Source: Cricetomys ansorgei (taxonomy: Eukaryota; Chordata; Mammalia; Rodentia; Nesomyidae). Taken from it: a stretch of 64,000 nucleotides of DNA. The translations under genes and the position numbers were made by a program. Location: NCBI GenBank assembly GCA_026225945.1, contig JAMJFZ010003581.1:8872001-8936000 (forward strand), given 5' to 3'. The notes under the pieces are model-generated. The model did not search any database, was not told the DNA's origin, and saw nothing but the letters and a program-made list of their open reading frames with translations. Shown piece by piece: positions 50,441 through 60,622 of this stretch. Numbering within the stretch: the stretch's first letter is position 1; every line of letters begins with the position of its first letter.

Positions 50441-51626
50441 TCCATCCCCCTTTTTTAATTGAGCATCTGGCCTCCCTTCCCTTTATTGTATTTGAGAAGC
50501 TTTTTAATTAGAAAAATCAAATGACTGTTGTCTACTCAGCATTGCTCCCTGCCAGCTGACTCATTCTTAGCTGTGCTTAGTGTCCTAAAAACTGGGATGT
50601 CCAAGCATCTTCTGCTTGAGAGTGGTAGTCATTTGACTTGCCAAAGCTCAGAAGCAGGGATTGAGAGAGACTTTAGAAAGGTGTCTGTCCTGGTTGAGTA
50701 TTTTGTTAGTTTGACACAAGCTACCGTTACCTGGGAAGAGGAACCTCAGCTGAGAAAGCACCTCCATCATGTTGCCTCTAGGCAAGTCTGTGGGGGCATT
50801 TTCTTAATTAATGATTGGATAATTATTTTTTAAAGAGCAACAGATGATTTAGGAATTTTAGTATCTTGCATGGAACCATAGTATAGCAATAAAAATAGGT
50901 CTGCCCAGCTCACTGTGGGTGGTGCCACTGTAATGGGACTTTGCCAAGAAGTCTGTTCTGTGCAGCCTTCCGTCTAATTGGATGCCACTTGAACTTCTGG
51001 GATCAGCTTATGATATAAAAGAGGCAGTGGCAGCTGGAGGGACAGAGGGTTAGAAGATGATCCATGTTAGTTCAGTGCCCTCAGATAGATGCTAGTCCAG
51101 TTCTTTAGGCTTCAGACAGATAAGGACAGCTAAATGGACTATGAATATTTCTCTTTCCTTTCTATCTTTTTAAAGCTAGAGTGGGAATTTGTACAAATTA
51201 GGAATCTGTTACAGTAACATTCAGTTATAAGCGGCACTCCAGCTTGGGGCAAGAAAACAGTTGTCAGGGCAGGAGAACAGTCTTTAGTTACAAGTGGAGT
51301 AAAGAGAGTAGGAGGATTCAGTTACAAGCAGAACAGGAGGATCAGGAGAGCAGATTTCAGTTACAAAATAAGGAGCCAAAGTTCAGTTATATGCCACTCC
51401 TGGGCAAGTGGTACTGGGTTGTATAAGCAAGCAGGGTAAACAAGCCCTGAGTAGCAAGCAGGTACAATGTTCCTCAAGCCTCCGGTGTTCAGTTCCTGCC
51501 TCCAGGATCCTTCTTGAGTTCCTGCCCCTTTCCTTTCCTTTCCTTTATGATGGACTACAACTTTTAACTGAAATAAACCCTTTCCGCCCCAAGTTGTTTT
51601 CTAGTCATGATGGGTTTTTTTCCTTT

Positions 51627-51628
<2 letters not shown>

Positions 51629-51683
<55 letters not shown>
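51629..51683. repeat. (GT)n microsatellite
   Basis: About 27 uninterrupted GT units, the longest dinucleotide tract in the window. Confidence 0.97.
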
Positions 51684-51684
<1 letters not shown>

Positions 51685-51826
51685 TTTTTGAGACAGGGTC
51701 TCTATATCTCTGCCCATCCTGGGACTTGCTGTGTAGACCAGGCTGGCCTTGGACTAGCAGAGATTTTCCTGCTTCTGCCTCCTTGAGTGCTGGGATTAAA
51801 GGCATGTGCCATCACTTCCAGCTCAT
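51684..51826 (-). mobile_element. B1 SINE inserted in the LTR relic
   Basis: Reversed: 'tttttgagacagggtctctatatctctgcccatcctgggacttgctgtgtagaccaggctggcc', ending 'ggcatgtgccatcacttccagct'. LTR sequence resumes at once with 'cattgtgttttattacagcaatag'. Confidence 0.93.
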
Positions 51827-51884
51827 TGTGTTTTATTACAGCAATAGAAACTCTAACTAATACAGTGTCCAGCCAAACTTTTCT

Positions 51885-51995
51885 GTGAAACAGAGTCTTA
51901 TGTGTAGCCCAAGTTAGCCTCAAACTCTCAATCCCTGATCTTCCCACCTTCACCTCCTAACTGTTGGGATTATAAGTATGTACCACCACATATGT
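51885..51995 (-). mobile_element. B1-like SINE fragment
   Basis: Reversed: 'gaaacagagtcttatgtgtagcccaagttagcctcaaactctcaatccc', ending 'gttgggattataagtatgtaccaccacata'. Confidence 0.7.
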
Positions 51996-52029
51996 TAATT
52001 CTTGTGTATGTGTGTATACATGGATGTCA

Positions 52030-52402
52030 TAATCTAGAATTATCTGGAAAGGGAATCTCAAGGAAGGATTTTATGGATTAGGTTGGCCTGTGGCAGTTAT
52101 GTTGATTGTGTTGATTGAGGTGGGAATACTTTACCACTGTGGGAGGTACCATTCCCTGGGCAAGGGGTCCTGAATATGTAAGAGTGAAGAAGGTGACATA
52201 AGCATGAATGTATTAATTCAGTGTTCTCTGCTCTTAACTGTGAATGTAATATGACCAGCTCCTTCAAGTTCCTGCCACCTTGACTTCCCTAAAATGGTGG
52301 GCTGTAATCTGGAATTGTGAGCCAAATAAACCCTGTCTCATAAGTGCTTTTGTCAGTGTTTTACCACAGCAGCAGGGCAGGAAACTAGGCAGCAGATAAG
52401 GA
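52030..52402 (+). mobile_element. Solitary LTR relic, MaLR-like
   Basis: Order: 'tctggaaagggaatctcaagg', 'gtgggaggtaccattccctgggcaaggggtcctgaa', 'gaccagctccttcaagttcctgcc', 'tgtgagccaaataaaccctgtctc', 'accacagcagcagggcaggaaacta'. It is 3' intact with a polyadenylation signal AATAAA. It is a different family from 50684. Confidence 0.6.
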
Positions 52403-52444
52403 GACAACTTCAGGTCTCACTCTTCAGGTACTGTCTACCTTTTT

Positions 52445-52640
52445 ATTTTTAGATTTTTTTTATTTTTAATTTTATTCCTCTCTGTGTTTTGACTGTGTGT
52501 GCCCGGTTCTCAAAGAGGCCAGAAGAAGGCATTGGATTTTCTGGAACTAGAGTTACAGATGGTTGTGGAGCCACCATGTGGGTATTGGGAACTGAAAGAT
52601 CCAATAAGTGCTCTTAACCATTATGATATCTCTCCAGCCT
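52445..52640 (-). mobile_element. B2/B3 SINE
   Basis: Reversed: 'tctcaaagaggccagaagaaggcattggattttctggaactagagttacagatggttgtggagccaccatgtggg', ending 'cattatgatatctctccagcc'. Confidence 0.88.
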
Positions 52641-52664
52641 CCACTGTCTATCTTTAAAAAAAAG

Positions 52665-52800
52665 TCTGTGTGTTTATGCATGAATGCCACAGTGCATATG
52701 TCATGGTCAAAGAACAACTTTTACGGGTTCTCTATTTCCACCATGGGTTCCAGGGATCAAATTCAGGTCATCAGGCTTGTATAGCAAGAACTTTCACCTC
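52665..52800 (-). mobile_element. B3 SINE fragment
   Basis: Reversed: 'catatgtcatggtcaaagaacaacttttacgggttctctatttccaccatgggttccagggatcaaattcagg'. Confidence 0.75.
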
Positions 52801-52859
52801 AGCTCTCTCACCTATACCTGTGTTCTTCTTTTTAATTTTTTTTTTTTAATGTGTATAAG

Positions 52860-53174
52860 TGTAGTAGTTCGCCTACTATGGCAGCTCACCAAGGAAGACA
52901 AAGAGGAGTTCTCAAACATGTAAACTGCCAGACCTCAGCAAAGGGAACCACCATCCTGGCCAGTGCCAGACTCGACAGTGGAACCCTGAGTGTCTGAGTT
53001 CATGTGTTTTACTGATTCAGAACCCCTCAGGTGCAGACCATAAGCAATCAAACATCCCCCACAGAAATCCAACACCTGCAGACAATACAAAAGGCCAAGG
53101 CGTATGCATCCCTTTTTCCAACAGTGCACAAAAGCAGCTATTTTAAACACAACTAAATACAAACTTCTACAACA
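52860..53174 (-). repeat. LTR copy 1 (3' LTR of the array)
   Basis: Shares with copies 2 and 3 'ccagacctcagca-agggaaccac', 'acagaaatccaacacctgca' and 'ccaacagtgcac'. It lies after a polypurine tract at 53175-53190 in the minus-strand reading. Confidence 0.9.
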
Positions 53175-54635
53175 GTACCCCTTTTCTGGATTAAAAAATA
53201 AAAGACTTTACCTTTACAACACAATTTAATACTACACCAGCAAAGCTATAAGAGGTACAATCACGAAAGTTTCTAATGCACAGGACTAAATGAAACCAAA
53301 CATCTATCAAGCTTTTCACAATGCCTTTGGACAGCAGAAAAACATTATCAGTATCCACTTATCTGGAATGCACACTCACAATCTTCTAGGCTCCTCCAAA
53401 GGGTTTGGGATTAAATTCAGGTCATCAGGCTTGTGTAGCAAGAACTTTCACTTCTTGGGCTCTGACCTCTGCAGCATACACAGCTTGTCCTCCAGAATCC
53501 AAATGGCTCACTCCACTGCTGCTACTGTTCTTCATGGTCATCCCATAATACTGGCATCTTCAGAACACTGGGGTCTTTGGCTGCAACTGGGCTGCACTTT
53601 CACAATAGCTTCTCCTGGGCTCTTTTCATGGTGCCAAGCCTCAACATTTTTACATGACCTATTCATTCTGGGCCTTCAACTGCTACTGAGTCTGCACCTT
53701 CACCAATGGCCTCCCCTGGCCTCTCACAGTGTCAAGCCCAGCTGCTCTCTAAAGTTCCCTTCATGCCTTTAAAACCAGCACCAGGTGGGTGACTCTTACA
53801 GTACCAAGTTCAGCTGCCAGTGCGAGATATGACCATACCAGTTCTGGAAGACAGTTTCTGTTTGCTGATCCTTAGGAAACACTTTCCAGGTTTTAAGATA
53901 GAGTCTGGTTTGCTGGAAAAATAACTGGTCACTTTGTCTTCAGTAAGGGTCCCCCGTAGATGGAGTTCTCATCATTATCACCAGGAGTTCTCATCACCAT
54001 CACTAGTGTCTGGACCGCTTGTCTTTCTCTTAGTCGGGTTTGCAGGAAAAACAACAACAAAAACTGGTCAGTTTAACTGAGTGGTTTTTTTGGCTTCAAG
54101 CTGCAGCTTCGACAACAGCAGGGGGTCCTGGGCTAGTGGGTAGAATATCTGGCCAAAAGTCCTGGGGCTTTGGCATTTCCCTCTGCCACTGTTACAGAGA
54201 AATACGAAACCTTCTTTATAGACCTCAAACACAACATCTTGAACTTCACACACACACAACACAGCTATCAGAAAATTCAGTTTATGAAACACAGGCGGGA
54301 GAGAATGTTGGCTCTATGATCAGGAAAAGCAATAAGAACCTTGCTTTTTCCTGCTCCATGCTGAATTCTTTATCTCTAAGGGCCTCCATTCTGTGGCTTT
54401 CACTTCGGAGCTTTTCCTCATTAATTAATTAATTGATTAAATTTATTTATTTCACAGCATTTTCTCTTCATAGAGGCTTATTTCTTTCTCTCTCTCCTCT
54501 TCCTGTAGGAGCCTTGAATTAATACCTTAATCTCTATCCTCTGGTAGCTTCCCTGAGTGCACTTTACTAGATTCTGTGAGGTCTGGAGTTTCTTTTATTC
54601 TTCCTTGTCTCCATGTTGGATGGGCATGACTTTGG

Positions 54636-54655
54636 GCCCCACGTTGCAGGTGCCA
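54636..54655 (-). other. Degraded tRNA-Lys1,2-type primer binding site
   Basis: The minus strand reads TGGCACCTGCAACGTGGGGC, beginning two bases after the LTR end; it differs from TGGCGCCC-AACGTGGGGC by one substitution and a small insertion. Confidence 0.7.
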
Positions 54656-54657
54656 CT

Positions 54658-54988
54658 TGTAGCAGTGCACTGCTGTAGTCTTTGCTCAGCAAAGCCTACA
54701 AGGAGGCATATTCATATCTGAAAACTCTGCCAGACCTCAGCAGAGGGAACCACTGTCATGGCAAGAGCCATTCTGGACAGTGAAACCCCCAGCACCTGAG
54801 CTCAGGTGTTTTTATTCTTTCAGAACTCCTTGGGTATTCTACTGATAGCACATGCAATCATTAGCAATTAAACAACCTCCACAGAAATCCAACACCTGCA
54901 AGCAGTACTAAACGCCTTAGACAGCTCCTCACCCAACAGTGCATAAAACAATTATTTTATATATAACTAAAAATAAACTTCTGCAACA
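54658..54988 (-). repeat. LTR copy 2 (shared middle LTR)
   Basis: It acts as 3' LTR for the right unit and 5' LTR for the left one, with polypurine tract 54989-55002 on one side and primer-binding-like site 54636-54655 on the other. Confidence 0.9.
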
Positions 54989-56376
54989 ATTCCCCTTTTC
55001 TGTACAAAAAAAATTGCATTATCTTTACAACACAGCTTAACACTATATCAGCAAAACTATCTACAAGAGGAACAGTCACAAGGGTTACTAATTCACAGGA
55101 CCAAATGAAGCGAAACTCCTATCAAGCTTTGCATAATGTCTTTGGACAACAGAAAAACATCAATGTCCAATTATGTAGGATTCACTCGTGATTCTTCTGG
55201 GCTTCTCCAAAGGGTTTGGATCACTTCTCTGCTCTGCCCTTTGTAGCACACACAGCTTGTCCTCCAGGCTCTGGCTGGCTCCACTCCACTACTGCTGCTG
55301 TTCTTGGTGGTGGTCCCATGGTACTGGCATGTCAAAAACTGCTGGGGTCCCTTGCTGCAACTGGGCTGCACCTTCACCAGTGGCCTTTCCTGGACTCTTC
55401 ATGGTGCCAAGCCTCAACTTCTTTACATGACCCCTTCATCTGGGCCTTCAACTACTACTGAGGCTACCCTTCACCAGTGGCCTCTCACAGTGCCAGGCCT
55501 CGGTTTCTCTCCATGACCCTTTCATCCCTTCAAAACCAGCGCTACCTGGGGTGACTTACAGTACCAAGTTCAGCGGCCAGCTTGAGATACAACCTCAGCC
55601 AGTTGTGGAAGATAGGTTTTGTGTGCTGACCCTGAGGAAACACTTTCCAGATTTTAAGATAGAGTCTGGTTTGCTGGAAAAATAACTGGTCTCCTTGTCT
55701 GCAGAAAGGGTTCCCTCGTAGGTGGAGTTACCACTTGTAGTCAGGCTTGCAGGAAAAAAACAAACTTCAGTTTAACTAGGGACTTTTGGGCTATAAGCCC
55801 CAAGGCTTCTACAGCAGGGAGTCCTGGGCCAATGGGAAGAATCTCCAGTTGAAAAATTCTAGCTATTTCTTTCTTGCCACCACTATGTGGGGAAACATAC
55901 AACCTCTTCCATAGATCTCAAACACAACATCTTGAGCTTCACACACATACAAAGCAGCTGTCAGATAACTCAGTTTGTGAAACAGCACACTACCACCCGA
56001 CTGTCGGAAGGGAACGTTGGCTCCATGATCAGGAAAACAGTAAGAACCTTGCTTTTTCCCTGCTCCCAGCTGAATTATTTGTTTCTACCATGAAAATGTC
56101 TTTTCTCTAAAGGCCTCTTTGCTGTGGCTTTCACTTTTGAGCCCTCTTTCTCAGTTAATTTTCACAATTTTCTCTCCATAGAGGTTTATTTGCTTCCTCC
56201 CTCTCTTCCTTCAGGGGACTTCTACTCAGAATTTTTGCATATATATATAATTTCTATCATCTAGGAGCTGCCATGCATGTACTTTACCAGAGTCTGAGGT
56301 CTGAAATTTCTTTTCTTCCTTGTCTCCATGTTGGATGAGCTGGTGTGATGTCAGTGCCCCATGTTGGTACGCAATT

Positions 56377-56697
56377 TGTAGTAGTAAGCCTATTGTGTGG
56401 GCTCAGCCAGGAAGACAAAGAAGCATTTTCATACATGGAAGCCCTGTCAGACCTCAGCAGAGGGTACCACTATTGTGACAGGTGCCATACTGGATGGACG
56501 GTGGAACCCAGAGTGCCTGAGCTCAGGTGTTTTATTGATTCAGAACTTCTCAGGTGCAGATCATAAGCAATCAAACATCCCTCACAGAAATCCAACACCT
56601 GCAGACAATACAAAAGGCCAAGGCCTGTGCATTCCTTTTTCCAACAGTGCACAAAAACAATTATTTTAAATACAACTAAAATTAAACTTACACAGCA
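56377..56697 (-). repeat. LTR copy 3 (5' LTR of the array)
   Basis: Closer to copy 1 than to copy 2 at several positions, e.g. 'agaacttctcaggtgcagatcataagcaatcaaacatccc' and 'gcagacaatacaaaaggccaagg'. The primer-binding-like site is at about 56355-56374. Confidence 0.9.
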
Positions 56698-56702
56698 AGT
56701 GT

Positions 56703-56886
56703 TTTGTTTGCATATATGTGGTATACTATGTGTGTGCAGAGGCCTAAGGAGGCCAGAAAAGGGTGCTGTGTTTCCCTGGAGCTGGAGTTATAGGCAGTTG
56801 TGAGCTACCATGTGAGTGCTAGGAACTGAACTCAGTTCCTCTGCAAGAGCAGCAAGTGCTCTTTACTGCCAAACCATCTCCCCGAC
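56703..56886 (-). mobile_element. B3 SINE
   Basis: Reversed: 'ggcctaaggaggccagaaaagggtgctgtgtttccctggagctggagttataggcagttgtgagctacc', ending 'tttactgccaaaccatctccccgac'. It sits within 6 bp of the end of the LTR array. Confidence 0.9.
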
Positions 56887-57384
56887 TCAGATCCTCTTCT
56901 TTGCTAGGCAAGCACTTTCCAATTGAGCTATTTCACTAGCTCCTGGATCTTCTTAGATAAGGGCTGTTGTTAGCAAAGAGTCTAGAAAAGATCTGACACT
57001 TTTTTTTTTTTTTTGACACGTACATACTGTGTAGCCCAAGCCCTCCCCTACTTTTGGGGTGGCAGGTGTGTGCCGTCTAACACTTTAAAATTAATAGTAG
57101 TTCTTAGTGACTGATTGTGACATAGATAAGGGTTTTAAGAGAGTAGCAGGGCTGGGTGTTGCTCAGTAGCAGAGTTCTTGCTCAGTACACATGGCTCTGG
57201 GATTAATTTTAGCATAATAAAGAGAAGGGGAGGAGAAAAATGGAAGGGGGAGAGAAAAGAGAGAGAGTGAAAATTAATAAATATGAATGGTAAAAAGTGT
57301 GTATGAATGGATGTTATTATCTTGCTGCTGACTGGTTTTCAAGTCTGAGAACAGTTTATAAGAAGTATTGAACTAAGGGGGAAT

Positions 57385-57640
57385 GGAATTGTTTTTGTTT
57401 TTGTTTTGAGACAGGGACTCTGTTCGGTAGCTCCCTCTGCCGGGATTAAAGGCCTGGAAATGATTTTTTTTTTTTCTTTTTTCTTTTTCTTTTTTTGAGA
57501 CAGGGTTTCTCCATTGTAACTCTTGCTGTCCTGGGACTCACTCAGTAGACCAGGCTGTCCTCAAATTTACAGAGATTTACCTGCCTCTGCCTCAGAGCAC
57601 TGGGATTAAAGGTGTGCGCCACCACTGCTTGACCAGAAAT
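57385..57640 (-). mobile_element. B1 fragment and a full B1 SINE
   Basis: Reversed fragment 57395-57455 ('tttgttttgagacagggactctgttcggtagctccctctgccgggattaaaggcc') then a full reversed copy 57485-57640 ending 'gtgcgccaccactgcttgacc'. Confidence 0.9.
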
Positions 57641-57831
57641 GGGGGAATTTTAACAAAACTAAATTTTATGCTCGAGTGAAGATGGAACGTCTGCTATGTC
57701 TTTTTGACATTTGTCTGAATGTCCTATAATTACATCACATGCTACATGTTACTAGAACTGATTAAGTCACTTTGTTTACTGCTATGCAATTTGTCATCTT
57801 ATTTTTAAGCTGATTTTAAGTTTTTGCTTTG

Positions 57832-57985
57832 TTTTGTTTTTTGAGACAGTCTTTCTCTGCATAGCCCTGGCTGTCCTAGAACTAGTTCTGTAGATCAGAG
57901 CTGGTCTTGAACCCAGAGATCTACCTGCCTCTGCCTCCCAAGTGCTGGAATTAAAGGTGTGTGTCACTACCACTTGGCTCTGATT
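57832..57985 (-). mobile_element. B1 SINE
   Basis: Reversed: 'ttttttgagacagtctttctctgcatagccctggctgtcctagaactagttctgtagatcagagctggtc'. Confidence 0.93.
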
Positions 57986-57999
57986 TTAAGTATTTCTTA

Positions 58000-58176
58000 A
58001 ATGTTTTATTTTACTGTATGTGTGCTCTATCTGCATGTACATCTGCATGCTAGAAGAGGGCATCAGATCCCATTGTAGATGGTTGTGTGCCACCATGTTG
58101 TTTCTGGGAATTGAACTCAGGTCTTCTGGAAGAGCAGACAGTGCTCTTAACTGCTGAGCCATCTCTCCAGCTCAAT
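58000..58176 (-). mobile_element. B2 SINE
   Basis: Reversed: 'tgtgctctatctgcatgtacatctgcatgctagaagagggcatcagatcccattgtagatggttg', ending 'aactgctgagccatctctccagctc'. Confidence 0.95.
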
Positions 58177-58689
58177 TTTAAGTATTTTTAAATACATAAT
58201 GTAAGGGCCATTCTCCTCCCACCCTTGGAAAAAAAGTATTTTGAGTTCACTAGAACAATCTTTTTATAAATCAGTTTCTACAAAGCCCAGTAGAAAAAGA
58301 TTTGAACTGGCAGTTCACATAAAATAGAAAAAATCAGTATTTACCATAATTAAAGTCATGTGAATGAAAAAAAATGTGTGTATATAATTTTTCAAATATC
58401 ATTATGAAAATTGAAGATGACAGTTGTTAGGGAAGCACTGCTAGTGGAGGGTATGAAAGGGCCTTGTGAAGCGTTTCTCAAAATTTAAATGAACGTATCC
58501 CTAGAACCAGTGTTCTGTAAATTATCTCATAGGCATAGTTGTGTAAGTGTGTCATGGTACATGTCCAGTGATAACCATGGTGTATGGTTTTCATAAAACA
58601 GTATTTTACTGTCTCCTCTTGACGGGGTGGTTAAATGAATTATGCAGTACGCATCACAGAATTTGCTCCCAGCTTTTTAAATGTTTGGT

Positions 58690-58930
58690 TGGCAAATGTT
58701 AGTTGTATATAATTATGGGTTTCATTGTGACATTTTCGTATATGTCCATAATGTATTTTGATCATTTTCACCATCCCTGCTGCTTTGCCTTGTCCTCCCT
58801 CTACTCCTGTGGATCCTCTTTCCCTTCCCAACCTAGCTCTATTTCTTGCCACATTTCTGTTTATTTTTTGGTGATTCAGCGAGTTTCATTAGGGTTGTTT
58901 CCAGGAGTTTAAGTGGGAATTTATTTGACT
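58690..58930 (+). mobile_element. L1-type fragment
   Basis: 'gggtttcattgtgacattttcgtatatgtccataatgtattttgatcattttcacc' and 'gattcagcgagtttcattagggttg' match a stretch often seen in rodent and other mammalian L1 remains. It is not coding. Confidence 0.5.
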
Positions 58931-58999
58931 GCACCTCTAAAGAAAATGTCCTTTCAACCCGTTAGAATTTAAATTTTTTTATTATATTGCTTAAAATTT

Positions 59000-59182
59000 T
59001 AAAAATTTAAAAATTTTATTTTATGTGTATGGATGTTGTACCTGCATGCACATTATGTGCAGTTGGATCCCCTGGAACTGGGGTTACAGATGGTAGTGAG
59101 CCACCATATGGGTGTTAGGAATTGAACCTGGGTCCTTTGCAAGAGCAATAAGTGCTCCTAATCTATGATCCATCTCTCCAGC
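59000..59182 (-). mobile_element. B2/B3 SINE
   Basis: Reversed: 'ttttatgtgtatggatgttgtacctgcatgcacattatgtgcagttggatcccctggaactggggttacag', ending 'gatccatctctccagccc'. Confidence 0.93.
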
Positions 59183-59220
59183 CCTCCTGTATTGTATTTT
59201 GAGAATTTAAAAAAAAAAAA

Positions 59221-60050
59221 ATGTTCCCGCAAGGTTCTAGTAGTGGGTAAGACCAAGTAAACATATTCTGCAAGGCCTCTCACACCAAATACAGCTGGAA
59301 ACCAGCAGTGGAGGCACAGCGCAGCAATAAGATAAATAACCAGTTGAAGAACGACATTGTAGAGTCACACCTGATCCGCTATAGTTGAAGGTGGCAGTCA
59401 CTAACCAACAATTGCTGTAGAGCCAGGAGATCCCCACCAACTATACATCCCAGCTGTGATTTACAGCCACAGACTCCATATTCCACATTTGGCATAGTTT
59501 GTACCTGCCATCTTATTCAGAAAGACTGCAGGTGCTCACTAGGCACCCTAGGTGGTGGATCTGCTGCTGTGATTCTGTGTCTCCAGTGGAGCTGTACCAT
59601 TTGAAGTTACATGTTACTGTGTCTTCAAAGTCTTTCTGTGGCAAATTCTGCTTGAAATTTCTCTGTTCACCCAGCAGCTATGTAGGCTTACAAGGCAAGG
59701 GGCTTTCATAAGTGTGCTTGAGAGAAGCTGCCTAGTGTCAGAATTTATCAGATCCCCCAGCTGTACAAGCAGACAGGAAAGTCATAACTCATTGGTCATA
59801 ACTCAATGGCATGACAAGGTGTGTGGAACTAAGTGCTTGGGTTTCATTTAAAGAGAACTAATAAACACCCAGAGTAATCATTTCCCTAGACATACTTTGT
59901 CCATTACCTGTATCATGTGACCCATAGGAAGGGGAGTTTGTGAGGGTCTACCAAAAGGACCTCAGCAGGGGCTGGCTAGCCAGGGCAGGTTTGCTCACAG
60001 TGACTTGGATATGAAGAGAGTCAGTATCACTTGACGAAGTAACTGTTTCC
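59221..60050. other. Unassigned segment with LTR-like composition
   Basis: About 830 bp that match no element I can name. It contains a 15-bp near-tandem ('gtcataactca-tgg' at 59780-59808) and an AATAAA at about 59869. No coding potential beyond 70 codons. Confidence 0.4.
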
Positions 60051-60054
60051 TTAG

Positions 60055-60230
60055 CTCTATTGGTGCCAGGCATTGCTTAAAGCATTTCTTACCTGTTAAC
60101 TAATTGAATAGTGCAACAGTCCCATGTCTACTAATAGAAGTATTCTATTTCCTGAAGAAACTGAGGTCTGGAGACAGCACTTGTCAGTCACACAGAGCTA
60201 ACAGGAAAGACACAGCATCCCAAGCCAGGT
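60055..60230 (-). mobile_element. MIR relic
   Basis: Reversed: 'tggtgccaggcattgcttaaagcatttcttacctgttaactaattg', 'ctgaagaaactgaggtctggagacagc', 'agtcacacagagctaacagg'. Confidence 0.8.
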
Positions 60231-60474
60231 GGCGCGGCTTGGCCTAATCACTGTGCTGATGCCTGTTTGATGTAAATGATTGCTAAAATTTTCTTCAGTA
60301 ACATTTTGTAGTTGTAGGGCTTTTAATGAGAAAGTAATAATATATAAAAGAAAACTCTAGCAGAAAGCCAGTGCTCCAGCTCACTATGGGGAGGTGCTAA
60401 AGAGCTGTGCTCTAGAGTCATATTAACAGGGTCTGACAGGGCTCTCCAGGAACTTACTATGTAGACCAGAGATA

Positions 60475-60622
60475 TTTGTGGGCGTGTATGTATATGTACA
60501 TGAGAAGATCAGGGGACAACTTGCAGGAGTTGGTGTTTCTACCATTATATGAGTCCCAGAGATTGAACTCAGGTGTTCAGTTTGTCAGCAAGCACCTTTA
60601 TCCCTGAGCCATCTCAGCAGCC
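60475..60622 (-). mobile_element. B3 SINE
   Basis: Reversed: 'tgtatgtatatgtacatgagaagatcaggggacaacttgcaggagttgg', ending 'caagcacctttatccctgagccatctcagcagcc'. Confidence 0.88.

Larger units (their letters stand above)
50684..51866 (+). mobile_element. Solitary rodent LTR relic expanded by insertions
   Basis: The left end 'gttagtttgacacaagctaccgttacctggg' and right end 'acagcaatagaaactctaactaatacagt' are the two ends of a common rodent LTR (MaLR-like). Between them are recognisable LTR blocks ('cactgtgggtggtgccactg', 'gttcagttcctgcctccagg', 'gaaataaaccctttcc'), an 80-bp block also found at 49738, a degenerate repeat (51218-51400), and a GT tract plus B1. Family name uncertain. Confidence 0.65.
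52860..56697 (-). mobile_element. Tandem LTR retroelement, LTR-int-LTR-int-LTR, non-autonomous
   Basis: Three LTRs of about 315-331 bp (52860-53174, 54658-54988, 56377-56697) alternate with two internal segments of about 1.48 and 1.39 kb that match each other. The LTRs open TGTAG and close CA on the plus strand. Reading on the minus strand, each 5' LTR is followed by a sequence like the tRNA-Lys1,2 primer binding site (a degraded TGGCGCCCAACGTGGGGC), and each 3' LTR is preceded by a polypurine tract (AGAAAAGGGG). That layout suits a class II (ERVK-like) family. I see no gag, protease, polymerase or envelope homology, so it must have depended on another element. Both internal copies carry stops and indels. 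The family name is not one I can give. Confidence 0.85.

Noticed and set aside
50528..50833. 101-codon open frame at the left end of an LTR relic
   Set aside because: It runs from unique intron into the LTR without any protein similarity.
53290..53772. 160-codon open frame within the ERV array
   Set aside because: It is on the strand opposite to the element, has no retroviral similarity that I can see, and the matching frame is broken in the other internal copy.
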